Positions 17,449 through 26,650 are shown, numbered from the stretch's first letter. The stretch is 64,000 nt of DNA from Microbacterium oxydans (GCF_026559675.1 NZ_CP092891.1:372001-436000); one strand, 5' to 3'. The notes: generated by a model not told the origin, from the sequence alone. Translations and numbers: made by a program.

Positions 17449-17831
17449 ACGGGCGTCGGTCCGTCGACGTGCCCGGCTACACGCACGCCAATCCGGTGCC
17501 GGCCGCCAGCCGGATCGGTTCCCTCCTCGTCTCCGGCGCTTTGACGGGCCGCGATGCGGAGACCGGGGAGATGCCGCGGTCGCTCGACACGCAGTGCGTC
17601 AACGCGTTCTCACATCTCCGGGCGCTGATGGATGCGGCGGGTGGATCGACCGACGACGTCATCAAGGTCACGGTGCTGCTCGGCGAGTATCGCGACCGTG
17701 GGGCGTTGAACCGCGAGTGGCTCGCGATGTTCCCCGACGCCGCATCCCGCCCCGCCCGACAGGTGCTGCACGCGTCGCTCGACGGCGACGCGGTCATCCA
17801 CCTCGACGTGATGGCCGTGCTTCCCGACTGA
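17445..17831 (+). CDS. RidA-family (YjgF/YER057c/UK114) protein
   Basis: This 128-residue protein shows RidA features: GSLLVSGALTGRDAETGEMP at the start, a DDVIKVTVLLGEYRDRGALNREW centre, and RPARQVLHASLDGDAVIHLDVMAV at the end. RidA proteins hydrolyse reactive enamines/imines, and some relatives act as 2-aminomuconate deaminases in aminoaromatic degradation. The conserved Arg of RidA is plausibly the one in SRPARQ. The GTG start overlaps the FAH gene, so it is the last gene of the operon. Its presence hints that the degraded compound or an intermediate carries an amino group (inference). Confidence 0.88.
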   Translation: MNGRRSVDVPGYTHANPVPAASRIGSLLVSGALTGRDAETGEMPRSLDTQCVNAFSHLRALMDAAGGSTDDVIKVTVLLGEYRDRGALNREWLAMFPDAASRPARQVLHASLDGDAVIHLDVMAVLPD

Positions 17832-17837
17832 GGCGGC

Positions 17838-18506
17838 TCAGCCCTCGCGCCGCCGCACGATCTCACCGATCCAGAGCGGGGCGAAGGGCGAGGTGCATCC
17901 GGGCGCCGTCGGATAGTCGGCGAGTACCTGCAGCCGTTCGCCGATCTCCAGCGCCCTCGTGCGGTACTCGGGATGATAGATGCCGATGTTGGCGAGGGTC
18001 TCGTTCATGGCCCACTGCAGGCGCGACGGTGCATCCTTCATGTCCCGCTCGATCAGATCGAGCAGGTGTCGCAGATCCAGACCCTCGGGATCTTTCATCA
18101 CCCGCACCGTCGTGAGCGACCAGGCGGCCGCCGCCACGGTCGGGTCGGCGTCGTCGAACCAGCGCAGCCGCAGCTCTTCGGCGAGCGGGGTCTTCTTGGC
18201 GACGTAGTTGACGAACCAGTCGTTCACCTTCGGCGGGCGCGTCTCGCGCAGCATGGCGTCGAGCTCGTCGGCGGTGAAGTCCCGCGGACGGCAGATCAGC
18301 AGCGCGAGCAGTCGCGCGGAGGTCTCGCCGGTCGCCCACAGCTCCTGTGCGAGGGGCTGGTCGGTCTTGATCCGCTTGGCGAGCGCACGCATCCGGCTGA
18401 GGTTGATGCCGTGGTCGTCGCCGCGCTTCTCGTTGGCGGCGCGCATCTTCGGGTCTTCGAGCGCCGCGAGCTCGCCCAGCGCCTCCGGGACGGTCATGTC
18501 GGACAT
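17838..18506 (-). CDS. DNA alkylation repair protein, AlkD-like
   Basis: This all-helical, HEAT-repeat-like protein of 222 residues resembles the AlkD family of DNA glycosylases that remove bulky alkylated bases (ARLLALLICRPRDFTADELD, WFVNYVAKKTPLAEELRLRWFDDADPTVAAAAWSL). The start at 18506 is supported by a leaderless -10 box, TACGCT exactly 6 nt upstream. Alternatives are 18497, and 18536 overlapping the FUSC stop. Its stop is only 6 bp from the convergent ridA-like gene. The catalytic residues of characterised AlkD proteins were not checked one by one, so activity is assumed from the family. Confidence 0.8.
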   Translation of the reverse strand: MSDMTVPEALGELAALEDPKMRAANEKRGDDHGINLSRMRALAKRIKTDQPLAQELWATGETSARLLALLICRPRDFTADELDAMLRETRPPKVNDWFVNYVAKKTPLAEELRLRWFDDADPTVAAAAWSLTTVRVMKDPEGLDLRHLLDLIERDMKDAPSRLQWAMNETLANIGIYHPEYRTRALEIGERLQVLADYPTAPGCTSPFAPLWIGEIVRRREG

Positions 18507-18535
18507 GCCTCCAGCGTAGGCCGGAAGGACGGCCA

Positions 18536-19573
18536 TCACTCCTCGTCGAGCAGTTCGCCGCGGATGCGACGGAGGTCCTCCATGAGCGACCCGATCAGGA
18601 TCCAGTGCTGCGACGAGGGCGGGCGGATGACGAGCGGCGCCGTGAGGGCGGGGATCGCCGAGGTCAGGGTGTCGGGTTCCGGCGATGCGGCCGCCTCCTG
18701 CACGGCCAGCCGCACATCGTGACCGGCTCGGCGCAGCTGCTCGGCGATCGCGGTGACCGCCGGTTCCTCCCCGAGGGTGTCGTCGTAGTGGTCGAAGTAG
18801 GCGCGGGTCATGCCGATCGTCTGCGTCACGATGGGGGAGAGCCGTTCGAGCAGCTCCCGCATCTCGCGCAGATCCTCACGATGGGTCGAGCGCCGCGGGT
18901 TCAGGGTCAGCGACTCCTCCCCGGCGGCGATGGCGGCGTCCGCGGCGTCCTTCATGGGACGCAGCAGCCGCACCTCGAGCATCAGCTCCTGCAGCGCGGC
19001 CGGCGTCTGCGGTTCGGGGAGCGCGGCGGCGAGTCGTTCGAGGCTCGCCGCGAGCTCGCGCCCGAGCAGGCCCACATCCCGCCGGGCCGGCTCGACCAGC
19101 ACCGGCGGCACGATGAGCGCGTTCACGACGATGCCGATCACGACGCCGATCAGCGTCTCGACGATGCGCGCGAACGCGTACTCGGGGCTGGAGGAACCCA
19201 GGGCCAGCACGAGCATCGCGGAGATCGCGACCTGGTTGCCGGTCCCGGGCGAGGCCCGGAAGATCCAGGCGACGAGCATCGCGACCACGATCGCCAGCAG
19301 CACGATCCAGCTCGGGGAGCCCAGCAGCAGCCCCAGGGCGACGGCGATCACGACGCCGGCGATCACCCCGATGCTGCGCTCGAGAGCCTTCGACAGCGAC
19401 TGGTTGACGCTGGGCTGCACGACGAGGAGCGCGGCGATCGCGGCGAAGACGGGCAGCTGGGCGGGGAACACCCATCCGGCGATCAGCCACGCGGCGATCG
19501 TCGCCGCGGCCGACTTCACGACCTGCAGCAGCGGGGAGCGCTTGGTGGCGCGGATCGCGGCGGGGATGCGCAT
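18536..19573 (-). CDS. FUSC-family (aromatic acid exporter-like) membrane protein
   Basis: This 345-residue protein has about six membrane segments in the first half (SAAATIAAWLIAGWVF, PVFAAIAALLVVQPSVNQSL, IGVIAGVVIAVALGLLLG and others) and a long cytoplasmic helical C-terminus. That is the pattern of FUSC/YccS/ArAE proteins, which are implicated in aromatic acid efflux. The ATG at 19573 has a leaderless -10 TAGCGT 7 nt upstream; the open frame further upstream is not supported. It may protect against aromatic acids from the nearby island, but this is only suggested by location. Confidence 0.85.
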   Translation of the reverse strand: MRIPAAIRATKRSPLLQVVKSAAATIAAWLIAGWVFPAQLPVFAAIAALLVVQPSVNQSLSKALERSIGVIAGVVIAVALGLLLGSPSWIVLLAIVVAMLVAWIFRASPGTGNQVAISAMLVLALGSSSPEYAFARIVETLIGVVIGIVVNALIVPPVLVEPARRDVGLLGRELAASLERLAAALPEPQTPAALQELMLEVRLLRPMKDAADAAIAAGEESLTLNPRRSTHREDLREMRELLERLSPIVTQTIGMTRAYFDHYDDTLGEEPAVTAIAEQLRRAGHDVRLAVQEAAASPEPDTLTSAIPALTAPLVIRPPSSQHWILIGSLMEDLRRIRGELLDEE

Positions 19574-19688
19574 GGGGTCAACGCTAGTCGTGCGGATGGC
19601 GTCGCCGCGGACCGGTGTCCGTGCGCCGGACGGCCCCGAGCGCGCCAGGGGGTTCCCGCGCGTCCGGGGTGCGTGCTTGCATGAGCAC

Positions 19689-20747
19689 ATGGAGCGGGAC
19701 GCGATGCTGCGCGACGAGACGAGGGCGGTCTGGGCGACCGTGATCTGCCTCGTGGTCGGCACGGTCGCCGGTGTGCTCCTCCTGGGCGGTGACCCGCGAC
19801 CGCTCACCGGCGACGGCTCGCTCGCGATGCCGGCGGCGGTGGTCGCGGGAGTGATCGCGGCCGGCGCCTTCCTCACGAGCACGCTCCTGCATCGCCGCGG
19901 CGAGACGGCGCCGATGCCGCGCTGGCAGGCGGTGGTGTCCGACCTCTCGGCGTTCGCGCTGACCGTCGCCTTCGGTGCCGTCACGGTGATGGGCGTCCTC
20001 CTCGCCTCCGAGATCCTCGCCGTGGGGCTCCAGGGGCTGCGGCTCGCGGCGATCGGGGGCGGGCTGCTCACCGGGGTCGCCTCTGCCGTCGGCGGGCGGT
20101 TCGCGTTCGGCGCCGGCATCGGGCTGCGCACGGCCGACCTCGCCGCGCTCCTGTTCGGATTCCTCGTGATCGGCACGCTGTTCGCCATGGTCACCGCGGC
20201 CGACCCGCGCTGGTGGGAGGCCAACTTCTCGCAGCTCGGCTCCGGATGGGCCTTCAACGGCACGCTCGTCGTGGCCGGGCTGCTCGTGGCGACGGTCGGC
20301 TCCTACATCGGCCGGGACCTGCACCGGATGCGCGGCGACTCCGCTCTCGGACGCATCGCCGTCGTCGTCGCGCTGTGGGCGGCCACGGGCCTCGCGCTCG
20401 CGGCCGTCGGCCTGCTGCCGCTGCATCGCGTGCCGCTCCCGCACGACATCGCGGCGTTCGCGACCCTCGTGCTGTTCGTCGCCGCTGCGGGAGCGACCGT
20501 GGCGGCGATCCCGGGTGCTCCGCGGGCGCTGCTGATCACCTCGGTCGGCGTCGGCCTGCTCGTGGTCGTGGCCGTCGTGCTGTGGCTGCCGTTCGGCCTC
20601 TACCGGGCGACGGCGCTGGAGGCGATCATCGTCGGACTCGGGCTGCTGTGGATGGCCACCCTGGTCCGCGTGCTCGCGATCCTCGCGCCGGAGCAGTCCC
20701 GCCCGTCGGCTCGTCGGACCCTGCGGCGCTCCTCGCGGCATCCCTAG
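19689..20747 (+). CDS. Polytopic membrane protein, DUF998-like
   Basis: This 352-residue protein has about eight to nine membrane helices and no soluble domain. The central block ADPRWWEANFSQLGSGWAFN, followed by a helix, resembles DUF998-type membrane proteins of actinobacteria. The ATG at 19689 has TTGCAT 6 nt before it (weak leaderless -10) and no ribosome binding site; an internal Met five codons later is possible. It is transcribed away from the FUSC gene. Function unknown. Confidence 0.7.
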   Translation: MERDAMLRDETRAVWATVICLVVGTVAGVLLLGGDPRPLTGDGSLAMPAAVVAGVIAAGAFLTSTLLHRRGETAPMPRWQAVVSDLSAFALTVAFGAVTVMGVLLASEILAVGLQGLRLAAIGGGLLTGVASAVGGRFAFGAGIGLRTADLAALLFGFLVIGTLFAMVTAADPRWWEANFSQLGSGWAFNGTLVVAGLLVATVGSYIGRDLHRMRGDSALGRIAVVVALWAATGLALAAVGLLPLHRVPLPHDIAAFATLVLFVAAAGATVAAIPGAPRALLITSVGVGLLVVVAVVLWLPFGLYRATALEAIIVGLGLLWMATLVRVLAILAPEQSRPSARRTLRRSSRHP

Positions 20748-20841
20748 TCGCCTCGGCCGGAAAGATAGGGCATCCGTCCGATGTCGTCCGGGGGCCTCAG
20801 AGCGGACTGTAGGGATACAGCGAACCGTCGAGGAGAACCCC

Positions 20842-21078
20842 ATGTTCGAGCACCCGTACTTCACCCAGCAGATCGCCGCCCACGAGCAGCAGCAGATCGA
20901 GCGCGCCGCCGAGCGGCGCCGCTTCCTCGCCGAGCACGCCGATCGGATCGTGCCGCGTTCCGAGGGAGCGGTGCGGCGGATGCTGCGCCGGGTCCTCCGC
21001 GGATCGGGTCGGACGCGCGGCGCGGCGTCCGGCCGCGAGAGCTCCGGATGCGAGCCGATCGCGGCTCCCGCACGGTGA
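20842..21078 (+). CDS. Small basic hypothetical protein
   Basis: This 78-residue protein starts MFEHPYFTQQIAAHEQQQIE and is rich in Arg and Gln, with a likely helical N-terminus and a disordered basic C-terminus. It has a good ribosome site (GAGGAG, 6 nt spacing). The short helical N-terminus looks like that of small hypothetical proteins in related actinobacteria. No domain is recognised and no function is proposed. It stands alone between the DUF998-like gene and the AAA-LuxR gene. Confidence 0.6.
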   Translation: MFEHPYFTQQIAAHEQQQIERAAERRRFLAEHADRIVPRSEGAVRRMLRRVLRGSGRTRGAASGRESSGCEPIAAPAR

Positions 21079-21134
21079 GCGACGCCCGCGCGGGGACCGC
21101 CCCGAATGTCGGTCGGGAGTGGGACGATGAATCC

Positions 21135-24023
21135 ATGCCCCCATCCGCTCCGAGCGCCGCGATGGTCGGTCGCGAGGCCGAGCTCGTCGAGGTGCGCCGA
21201 CTGTTCGCCGGGGTCCGCGACGGCGTCCCCGCGGCGCTGCTCGTCGAGGGCGAGGCCGGTATCGGCAAGTCGCGCCTGGTGCGGGAGTTCGCCGCCGAGA
21301 TCGCGCAGACCGCCGACGTGCACACGGGCTGGTGCCTCGACCTCGGGGCTTCGCGCACGCCGTACGGTCCGCTCACCGGCATCCTCCGCTCGATCGTCAC
21401 GCACATGGGCGTCGATCGGGTGCGCGAGTCGGTCGGGGTCGGGGCCGAGGCGCTCGGCATGCTGCTCCCCGAACTCGTCGACGCCCCGACCGATCGCGAG
21501 CGCACGAGCCCCGAGCGTCTCCGCGATGCCATCGCGTCCCTGATCGAGGCGGCCGCCGAACGCGCCCCGCAGGTGCTCGTGGTCGAAGACCTGCACTGGG
21601 CCGACGAGTCGACCCTCGCGATCCTCTCCTTCCTCCTCCGTGCCCTCGGGCGCGGCCGCGTGCTGCTCCTCATCACCTGCCGCACCGACGACGTGCGCCG
21701 CGGCGATGCCGTGAGCCGCTTCATCGGCGAGGCCACGCGGGCCCGCCTGCTCGAGCGCCTCACACTCGCCCGCCTCGACGAAGACGCCGTGCGCGAGCTG
21801 GCCGAGCAGATCACCGGGCATCCGCTCTCGGAGACGGCCCTCGACCGTATGCAGGTGCGGGCCGAAGGCGTCCCCTTCTTCGTCGAGGAGATCGCGGGCT
21901 GCGCGAACGGGCCGCTCCCCGGCGGGCTCCGCGACCTGCTGCTGGCCCGCTTCGACCGGCTCGGCGACGACGCGCAGCACGTCGTGCAGGTCGTCTCCGG
22001 TGCGGAGCGCCCGCTGTCGCATCCGCTGATCACGCGCCTCACCGACCTGCCGGAGCAGCGCCTCGACGAGGCGATCCGCGAGGCGACCCGCAGCGGCATC
22101 CTCGTCGTGGTCGACGACGACTACCGCTTCCGGCACGCGCTCCTGCGCGAAGCCGTGCACGACGATCTGCTCCCCGGCGAACGGGCGCGCCTGCATCGCT
22201 CCTACGCCGAGACGCTCGAGGCGCAGTGCGCCGGACCGGACAGCGGCGATGCCGCCGCACTCGCCTACCACTGGCAGCTCGCGCAAGACGATCGGAAGGC
22301 CCTCATCGCCGCCGCCGATGCGATGCGCCATGCGAAGGCCAGATACGCGTTCGCCAGCGCGGCGCGCTTCGGGGAGCTGGTGCTGGAGCTGTGGCCGCAG
22401 GTGCCCGATGCCGCGGAGGCGGCGGGCGTCGAGCGCCTCGATCTGCTCCTCGTGCTCGGCTCGATCCTGCGCAACGCGGGCGACGGTGAGCGTGCGCTCG
22501 CCGTGGCGAATGTCGCGCTCGCCGAGGTCGACCCGGAGACCGTCGATCCGCGACTGCACGCCCGGCTCCTGCGCAACAAGGCGCTGTACCTCGTCAACCT
22601 CGGGCGGCTGGGGGCGATACCGCTGCTGCAGCAGGCCCTGGCCATCGCCGAGGAGCGTGTCGGCGACGAGGTGTTCCGCGCCGAGCTGCTGAACCAGCTC
22701 GCGAGCCGCCGCATGATCGCGGGAGACCGGGAGGAGGCGATCCGCCTCGCCGACGAGGCCGAACGCGGTGCCGCGGGGGCGTCGTCCACGGATCAGCTCT
22801 CCATCGCCGCGAACGTCCGCGGCGGCTCTCTGGCGCACCTCGGCCGGGTCGAGGAGGGCGTGCGCGAGTACGAGCGGGCGCGCGAGCTCGCGACCGGGTC
22901 GAACGCCGAGATGCGCTACCGCGTGAACTACTCCGACCTGCTCACGCTGCTCGGCCGCTACCGCGAGGCCGTCGAGGTCGCCGAGGAAGGGCTGCGTCGG
23001 GCTCGCGAGCTGCGCGTCGAACGCACCTCGGGGTCGATCATGGCGCAGAACATGGTCGTGCCCCTCCTCGAACTCGGCGAGATCGCCCGGGTCGAGGAGA
23101 TGCTGTCGCGCGATTTCGTGCAGGGGACGCTCCGGGTGTTCCGGATGTACATGAGCATGACCCGCGTGCGCGTGCTGGCCTGGCGCGGCCGCTCGGCGGA
23201 GGCGGCGGATCTGCTGCGCGACTGGCTGCCCGCGTTCCAGGAGACCGGCGTCTCCGAACGGCAGATCTGGTACGACCGGGTGATGATGACGGTCGCGGTG
23301 GCCGAGAGCGAGGGCGACCTCCGCGGCGCGCTCGACACGATCCTCGAGATGCTGCAGGACGGGCAGCCGGCCCTGCTCCATCAGCGTCGACTGCTGCTGG
23401 AGGGCGGGGCGATCATCGCCGAGCTGCGTGCCGACGGGGCCGAGGTGGCGACGGACTCCGACGCGCTGCGCGCCGCCTGGCGCGCGCAGCCCGCGCAGCT
23501 GCAGGACGATGCGTGGTCGACGATCATCGACGCCCTGCTCGACCCGCGCCCCGAGGCGATCGACCGGGCGATGCGCTGCGCGGACGGCGACGACGTGCCG
23601 GTGACCTTCCGGGTCGTCCTGCGCCTCGAGCGGGCGCGGCTGCTGGTGCAACAGGGAGATCGCGCCGCGGCGTCGGCCCTGCTCGCCGAGGCGGCCGACG
23701 CGGCCGAGGTCCTCGGCAACGCACAGCTGCAGAGCGCGGTCGCGCGGTTCGCCACGGACGCCGGTCTCGGAGCCCGCTCTTCGGGCGGAGACCCCTCCGG
23801 CACCGACCCGCTCACGGCGCGGGAGCGCCAGGTGCTCGAACTCATCGCCGAGGGGCTGAGCAACCGTCAGATCGGGGAGCGGCTGTTCATCAGCGTGAAG
23901 ACCGTGAGCGTCCACGTGTCGGCCGTCCTGCGGAAACTCGGGGTGAGCACGCGCACCGAGGCGGCGGTTCTGCAGAAGAATCCGACGTTCAGTGCTGGCC
24001 GTCAGCCTGCCGTGGTACCGTGA
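21135..24023 (+). CDS. Large AAA-LuxR transcriptional regulator (LAL/MalT-like)
   Basis: This 962-residue regulator combines an N-terminal AAA_16 ATPase (Walker A GEAGIGKSR at about 39-47, Walker B LVVEDLHWADES near 152), a long tetratricopeptide-like helical middle, and a C-terminal LuxR helix-turn-helix (LTARERQVLELIAEGLSNRQ, then KTVSVHVSAVLRKLG). LAL proteins bind a small ligand and ATP, then activate transcription. The ATG at 21135 was chosen because the conserved ATPase begins at MVGREAEL ten residues later; GACGAT 6 nt upstream may be a weak leaderless -10. No obvious target operon adjoins it. Confidence 0.88.
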   Translation: MPPSAPSAAMVGREAELVEVRRLFAGVRDGVPAALLVEGEAGIGKSRLVREFAAEIAQTADVHTGWCLDLGASRTPYGPLTGILRSIVTHMGVDRVRESVGVGAEALGMLLPELVDAPTDRERTSPERLRDAIASLIEAAAERAPQVLVVEDLHWADESTLAILSFLLRALGRGRVLLLITCRTDDVRRGDAVSRFIGEATRARLLERLTLARLDEDAVRELAEQITGHPLSETALDRMQVRAEGVPFFVEEIAGCANGPLPGGLRDLLLARFDRLGDDAQHVVQVVSGAERPLSHPLITRLTDLPEQRLDEAIREATRSGILVVVDDDYRFRHALLREAVHDDLLPGERARLHRSYAETLEAQCAGPDSGDAAALAYHWQLAQDDRKALIAAADAMRHAKARYAFASAARFGELVLELWPQVPDAAEAAGVERLDLLLVLGSILRNAGDGERALAVANVALAEVDPETVDPRLHARLLRNKALYLVNLGRLGAIPLLQQALAIAEERVGDEVFRAELLNQLASRRMIAGDREEAIRLADEAERGAAGASSTDQLSIAANVRGGSLAHLGRVEEGVREYERARELATGSNAEMRYRVNYSDLLTLLGRYREAVEVAEEGLRRARELRVERTSGSIMAQNMVVPLLELGEIARVEEMLSRDFVQGTLRVFRMYMSMTRVRVLAWRGRSAEAADLLRDWLPAFQETGVSERQIWYDRVMMTVAVAESEGDLRGALDTILEMLQDGQPALLHQRRLLLEGGAIIAELRADGAEVATDSDALRAAWRAQPAQLQDDAWSTIIDALLDPRPEAIDRAMRCADGDDVPVTFRVVLRLERARLLVQQGDRAAASALLAEAADAAEVLGNAQLQSAVARFATDAGLGARSSGGDPSGTDPLTARERQVLELIAEGLSNRQIGERLFISVKTVSVHVSAVLRKLGVSTRTEAAVLQKNPTFSAGRQPAVVP

Positions 24024-24097
24024 CAGAGCGCGCGTGTCGGATGTTCCGATTCGGCGTAGGCCGTGTAAACGGCTAAGTCAACAGAAAGTAGAAACAC

Positions 24098-24301
24098 ATG
24101 GCCACTGGCACTGTGAAATGGTTCAACGCGGAAAAGGGCTTCGGCTTCATCGCTCCCGATGACGGCTCGGACGACCTCTTCGCCCACTACTCGGCTATCG
24201 CCGGCTCCGGTTTCAAGGAGCTCCGCGAGAACCAGAAGGTCGAATTCGACGCTGAGCGTGGCCCCAAGGGCATGCAGGCGGCGAACATCCGCGCTCTCTG
24301 A
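24098..24301 (+). CDS. cspA: Cold shock protein
   Basis: This 67-residue single cold-shock domain has RNP1 (KGFGFI) and RNP2 (LFAHYS, in place of VFVHFS). It is a cytoplasmic RNA chaperone that melts secondary structure in mRNA. Its usual length, the ATG at 24098 and a classic terminator at 24322 mark it as a monocistronic gene. About 70 bp of AT-richer leader precede it, which may form the regulated 5' region typical of csp genes. Confidence 0.96.
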   Translation: MATGTVKWFNAEKGFGFIAPDDGSDDLFAHYSAIAGSGFKELRENQKVEFDAERGPKGMQAANIRAL

Positions 24302-24321
24302 GCGCGCGCTGACTTCCTGAA

Positions 24322-24356
24322 GCCGGTCGGATCCTCACGGATCCGGCCGGTTTTTT
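24322..24356 (+). terminator. Rho-independent terminator of the cold shock gene
   Basis: A 12-bp stem (CCGGTCGGATCC with GGATCCGGCCGG, one G-U pair) around a TCAC loop is followed directly by six T residues. This is the clearest intrinsic terminator in the window. Confidence 0.92.
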
Positions 24357-24449
24357 CGTGCGGTCGCATGGCCGTCGAACGCCGCGAGGGGCTCCGTCCA
24401 GGTGCTGTGGGCGGCGATCCGACCGGTGCGAAGGCAGGAGATCGGGAGT

Positions 24450-24491
24450 GAGGTTGCCCTAACCTCCGTGTTAGATTAGGCCAGGCTTACC
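24450..24491 (+). promoter_or_regulatory. Iron-box (DtxR/IdeR-type) operator and promoter of siderophore uptake operon
   Basis: GAGGTT-GCCCT-AACCTC (24450-24466) is a perfect inverted repeat that matches 13 of 19 positions of the DtxR consensus in its extended frame. TTAGATTAGGC follows at 24471 and AGGCTTACC at 24483, both resembling iron-box halves. TAGATT at 24472 could be the -10. The site precedes the siderophore-binding lipoprotein by about 60-100 bp, which fits iron repression. Confidence 0.65.
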
Positions 24492-24547
24492 AAAGGCTGG
24501 GCGCTCTTCTCGCCCGAACCCCCTCCCCCCGAACGAAGGGAACGCCT

Positions 24548-25573
24548 GTGCGCACCTCTCGAATCCTCGCCATCGGCGCGGCCGCCGCGCTCGCCGTCGG
24601 CCTCTCCGCCTGCGCGTCCTCCGCCCCGGAGTCGACAGCGACCACCGGCGGCAACCCCGCGTCCGACGATGCCTTCCCCGTCACCGTCGAGCACATCTAC
24701 GGCGAGACCACCATCACCGAGAAGCCCGAGCGGATCGCGACCGTCGCCTGGGCGAACCACGAGGTGCCGCTGGCCCTCGGCATCGTCCCGGTCGGCATGA
24801 GCAAGGCCGCCTGGGGAGACGACGACGGCAACGGCGTGCTGCCCTGGGTCGAGGACAAGCTCGACGAGCTGGGCGCCGAGACCCCGGTGCTGTTCGACGA
24901 GACCGACGGCATCGACTACGAGGCCGTCGCCGACACCCAGCCGGACGTGATCCTCGCCGCGTACTCCGGCCTCTCCCAGGAGGAGTACGACACGCTCTCC
25001 AAGATCGCGCCGGTCGTGGCGTTCCCCGAGGTCAAGTGGGGGACCTCGCTGGACGACATGATCGAGATGGACTCCCGGGCCCTCGGCCTCGAGAAGGAGG
25101 GCGAGGCGCTGATCGATCAGCTGCACGCCGACGCCGAGAAGGCGCTCGAGGCCCACAGCGTGCTGAAGGACAAGAAGGTCCTGTTCTCGTACATCGATCC
25201 GACCGACCTGAGCCAGGTCGGCTACTACACGGCGATCGACACCCGCCCGGGCTACCTGCACGACCTCGGCCTGCCGTTCCCCTCGATCGTCGAGGAGAAC
25301 AAGGACAGTGACGAGTTCTACCTGACGGTCAGCTCGGAAGAGGCGCAGAAGTTCGACGACGTCGACCTGTTCATCACCTACGGCGACGAGTCGATCATCC
25401 CGCTGCTGCAGGCCGACCCGCTGCTGTCGAAGATCCCGGCCATCGCCGAGGGCCGCATCGCGGTCCTCCCGGATGCCACGCCGATCGCGGCCTCCGCGAA
25501 CCCGTCGCCGCTGTCGGTCCCGTGGGGTCTCGACGACTACTTCGCGATCCTGGCTGCACCGCTCGAGAAGTGA
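24548..25573 (+). CDS. Iron-siderophore ABC transporter substrate-binding lipoprotein
   Basis: This 341-residue FecB/FepB-type binding protein has a lipoprotein signal with lipobox LSAC. The mature part contains PERIATVAWANHEVPLALG and the long backbone helix of the cluster-8 fold. The GTG start has GAAGGGAA upstream. It would capture ferric siderophores outside the membrane and deliver them to the two FecCD permeases downstream. An iron box lies in the promoter. Confidence 0.93.
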   Translation: MRTSRILAIGAAAALAVGLSACASSAPESTATTGGNPASDDAFPVTVEHIYGETTITEKPERIATVAWANHEVPLALGIVPVGMSKAAWGDDDGNGVLPWVEDKLDELGAETPVLFDETDGIDYEAVADTQPDVILAAYSGLSQEEYDTLSKIAPVVAFPEVKWGTSLDDMIEMDSRALGLEKEGEALIDQLHADAEKALEAHSVLKDKKVLFSYIDPTDLSQVGYYTAIDTRPGYLHDLGLPFPSIVEENKDSDEFYLTVSSEEAQKFDDVDLFITYGDESIIPLLQADPLLSKIPAIAEGRIAVLPDATPIAASANPSPLSVPWGLDDYFAILAAPLEK

Positions 25574-25594
25574 TCCCCCGTCCGCAGCAGCGGA

Positions 25595-26650
25595 GTGGAT
25601 GACGCAGTGACCTCAGCAACCGCCATCGCACCGGGAGCCGCCGACCTGCGGCGCCCGGTGCTGGTGCGCACCCTCTGGCTCGTCGTCGGCGTGGTGGTGC
25701 TGCTCGTCCTCAGCGTGCTCTCCGTCTCGTTCGGCGTGCGCGCGGTCTCGTTCGACGACATCGTCGCGGCCCTCGGCGGTCACACCGACACGATCGCCCA
25801 GGCCGCCATCGTCAAGCGCATCCCCCGCACGGTGCTCGCGCTCCTGGTCGGCGCCGCGCTCGCGCTCTCCGGGGCGACGATGCAGGCGGTGACGCGCAAT
25901 CCGATCGCCGACCCCGGCATCCTCGGCGTCTCCAACGGCGCCTCGCTCGCCGTCGTCTGCGGCATCGCGTTCTTCGGCCTCACCGACCCGTACGGGCAGA
26001 TGGCGTTCGCGATCGCCGGCGCCGGGCTCGCCGCGGTCTTCGTGTACACGGTCGGCTCGCTCGGACGCGGAGGCGCGACGCCCCTCAAGCTCGCGCTCGC
26101 CGGCGCGGCCACCTCGTCCGCCTTCGCCTCGCTCATCAGCGCGGTGATGCTGCCCCGCGTCGATCTCATGCAGACGTTCCAGTCCTGGCAGATCGGCGGC
26201 GTGGGCGGCGCGGAGTGGCCGCGCATCGCGCTCACGGCTCCGTTCCTCGCGCTCGGCGCGCTGATCTGCTTCCTCTGCGCCCGCGGCATGAACTCCCTGG
26301 CCCTCGGCGACGACATGGCGAAGGGGCTCGGCGAGCACGTGCTCCGCACCCGCATGGTGTCCGCGCTGGGCGCGGTGATCCTCGCCGGCGCCGCGACGGC
26401 CATCGCCGGGCCCATCGGCTTCGTCGGCCTGATCATCCCGCACGTGTGCCGGATGCTCGTCGGCACCGATCACCGCTGGCTGCTGCCGTTCTCGGCCCTC
26501 GCCGGGGCCGCGCTGCTGACCGCGAGCGACATCGTCGGCCGCGTGATCGCCCCGTCGTCGGAGGAGATCCAGGTCGGCATCATCACCGCGATCATCGGCG
26601 CCCCGTTCTTCATCTGGATCGTCCGTCGGCAGAAGGTGCGTGAGCTGTGA
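25595..26650 (+). CDS. FecCD-family siderophore permease (first subunit)
   Basis: This 351-residue permease has about nine or ten membrane segments and the FecCD marks LRLPR-like KRIPRTVLALLVGAALALSGATMQAVTRNPIADPGILG and GPIGFVGLIIPHVCRM. Shortened here, those are the N-terminal coupling region and the C-terminal helix. The GTG at 25595 is used; GTG at 25607 is an alternative. The stop overlaps the next permease start as GTGA. Confidence 0.9.
   Translation: MDDAVTSATAIAPGAADLRRPVLVRTLWLVVGVVVLLVLSVLSVSFGVRAVSFDDIVAALGGHTDTIAQAAIVKRIPRTVLALLVGAALALSGATMQAVTRNPIADPGILGVSNGASLAVVCGIAFFGLTDPYGQMAFAIAGAGLAAVFVYTVGSLGRGGATPLKLALAGAATSSAFASLISAVMLPRVDLMQTFQSWQIGGVGGAEWPRIALTAPFLALGALICFLCARGMNSLALGDDMAKGLGEHVLRTRMVSALGAVILAGAATAIAGPIGFVGLIIPHVCRMLVGTDHRWLLPFSALAGAALLTASDIVGRVIAPSSEEIQVGIITAIIGAPFFIWIVRRQKVREL

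Noticed and set aside
19584..23915. 1443-codon open frame on the minus strand
   Set aside because: It is antisense to the DUF998-like gene and the AAA-LuxR gene, whose domains are unmistakable; no ribosome site or domain supports it.
24476..25261. 261-codon minus-strand frame over the siderophore-binding gene
   Set aside because: Antisense shadow; the plus strand encodes a complete lipoprotein with signal and fold motifs.
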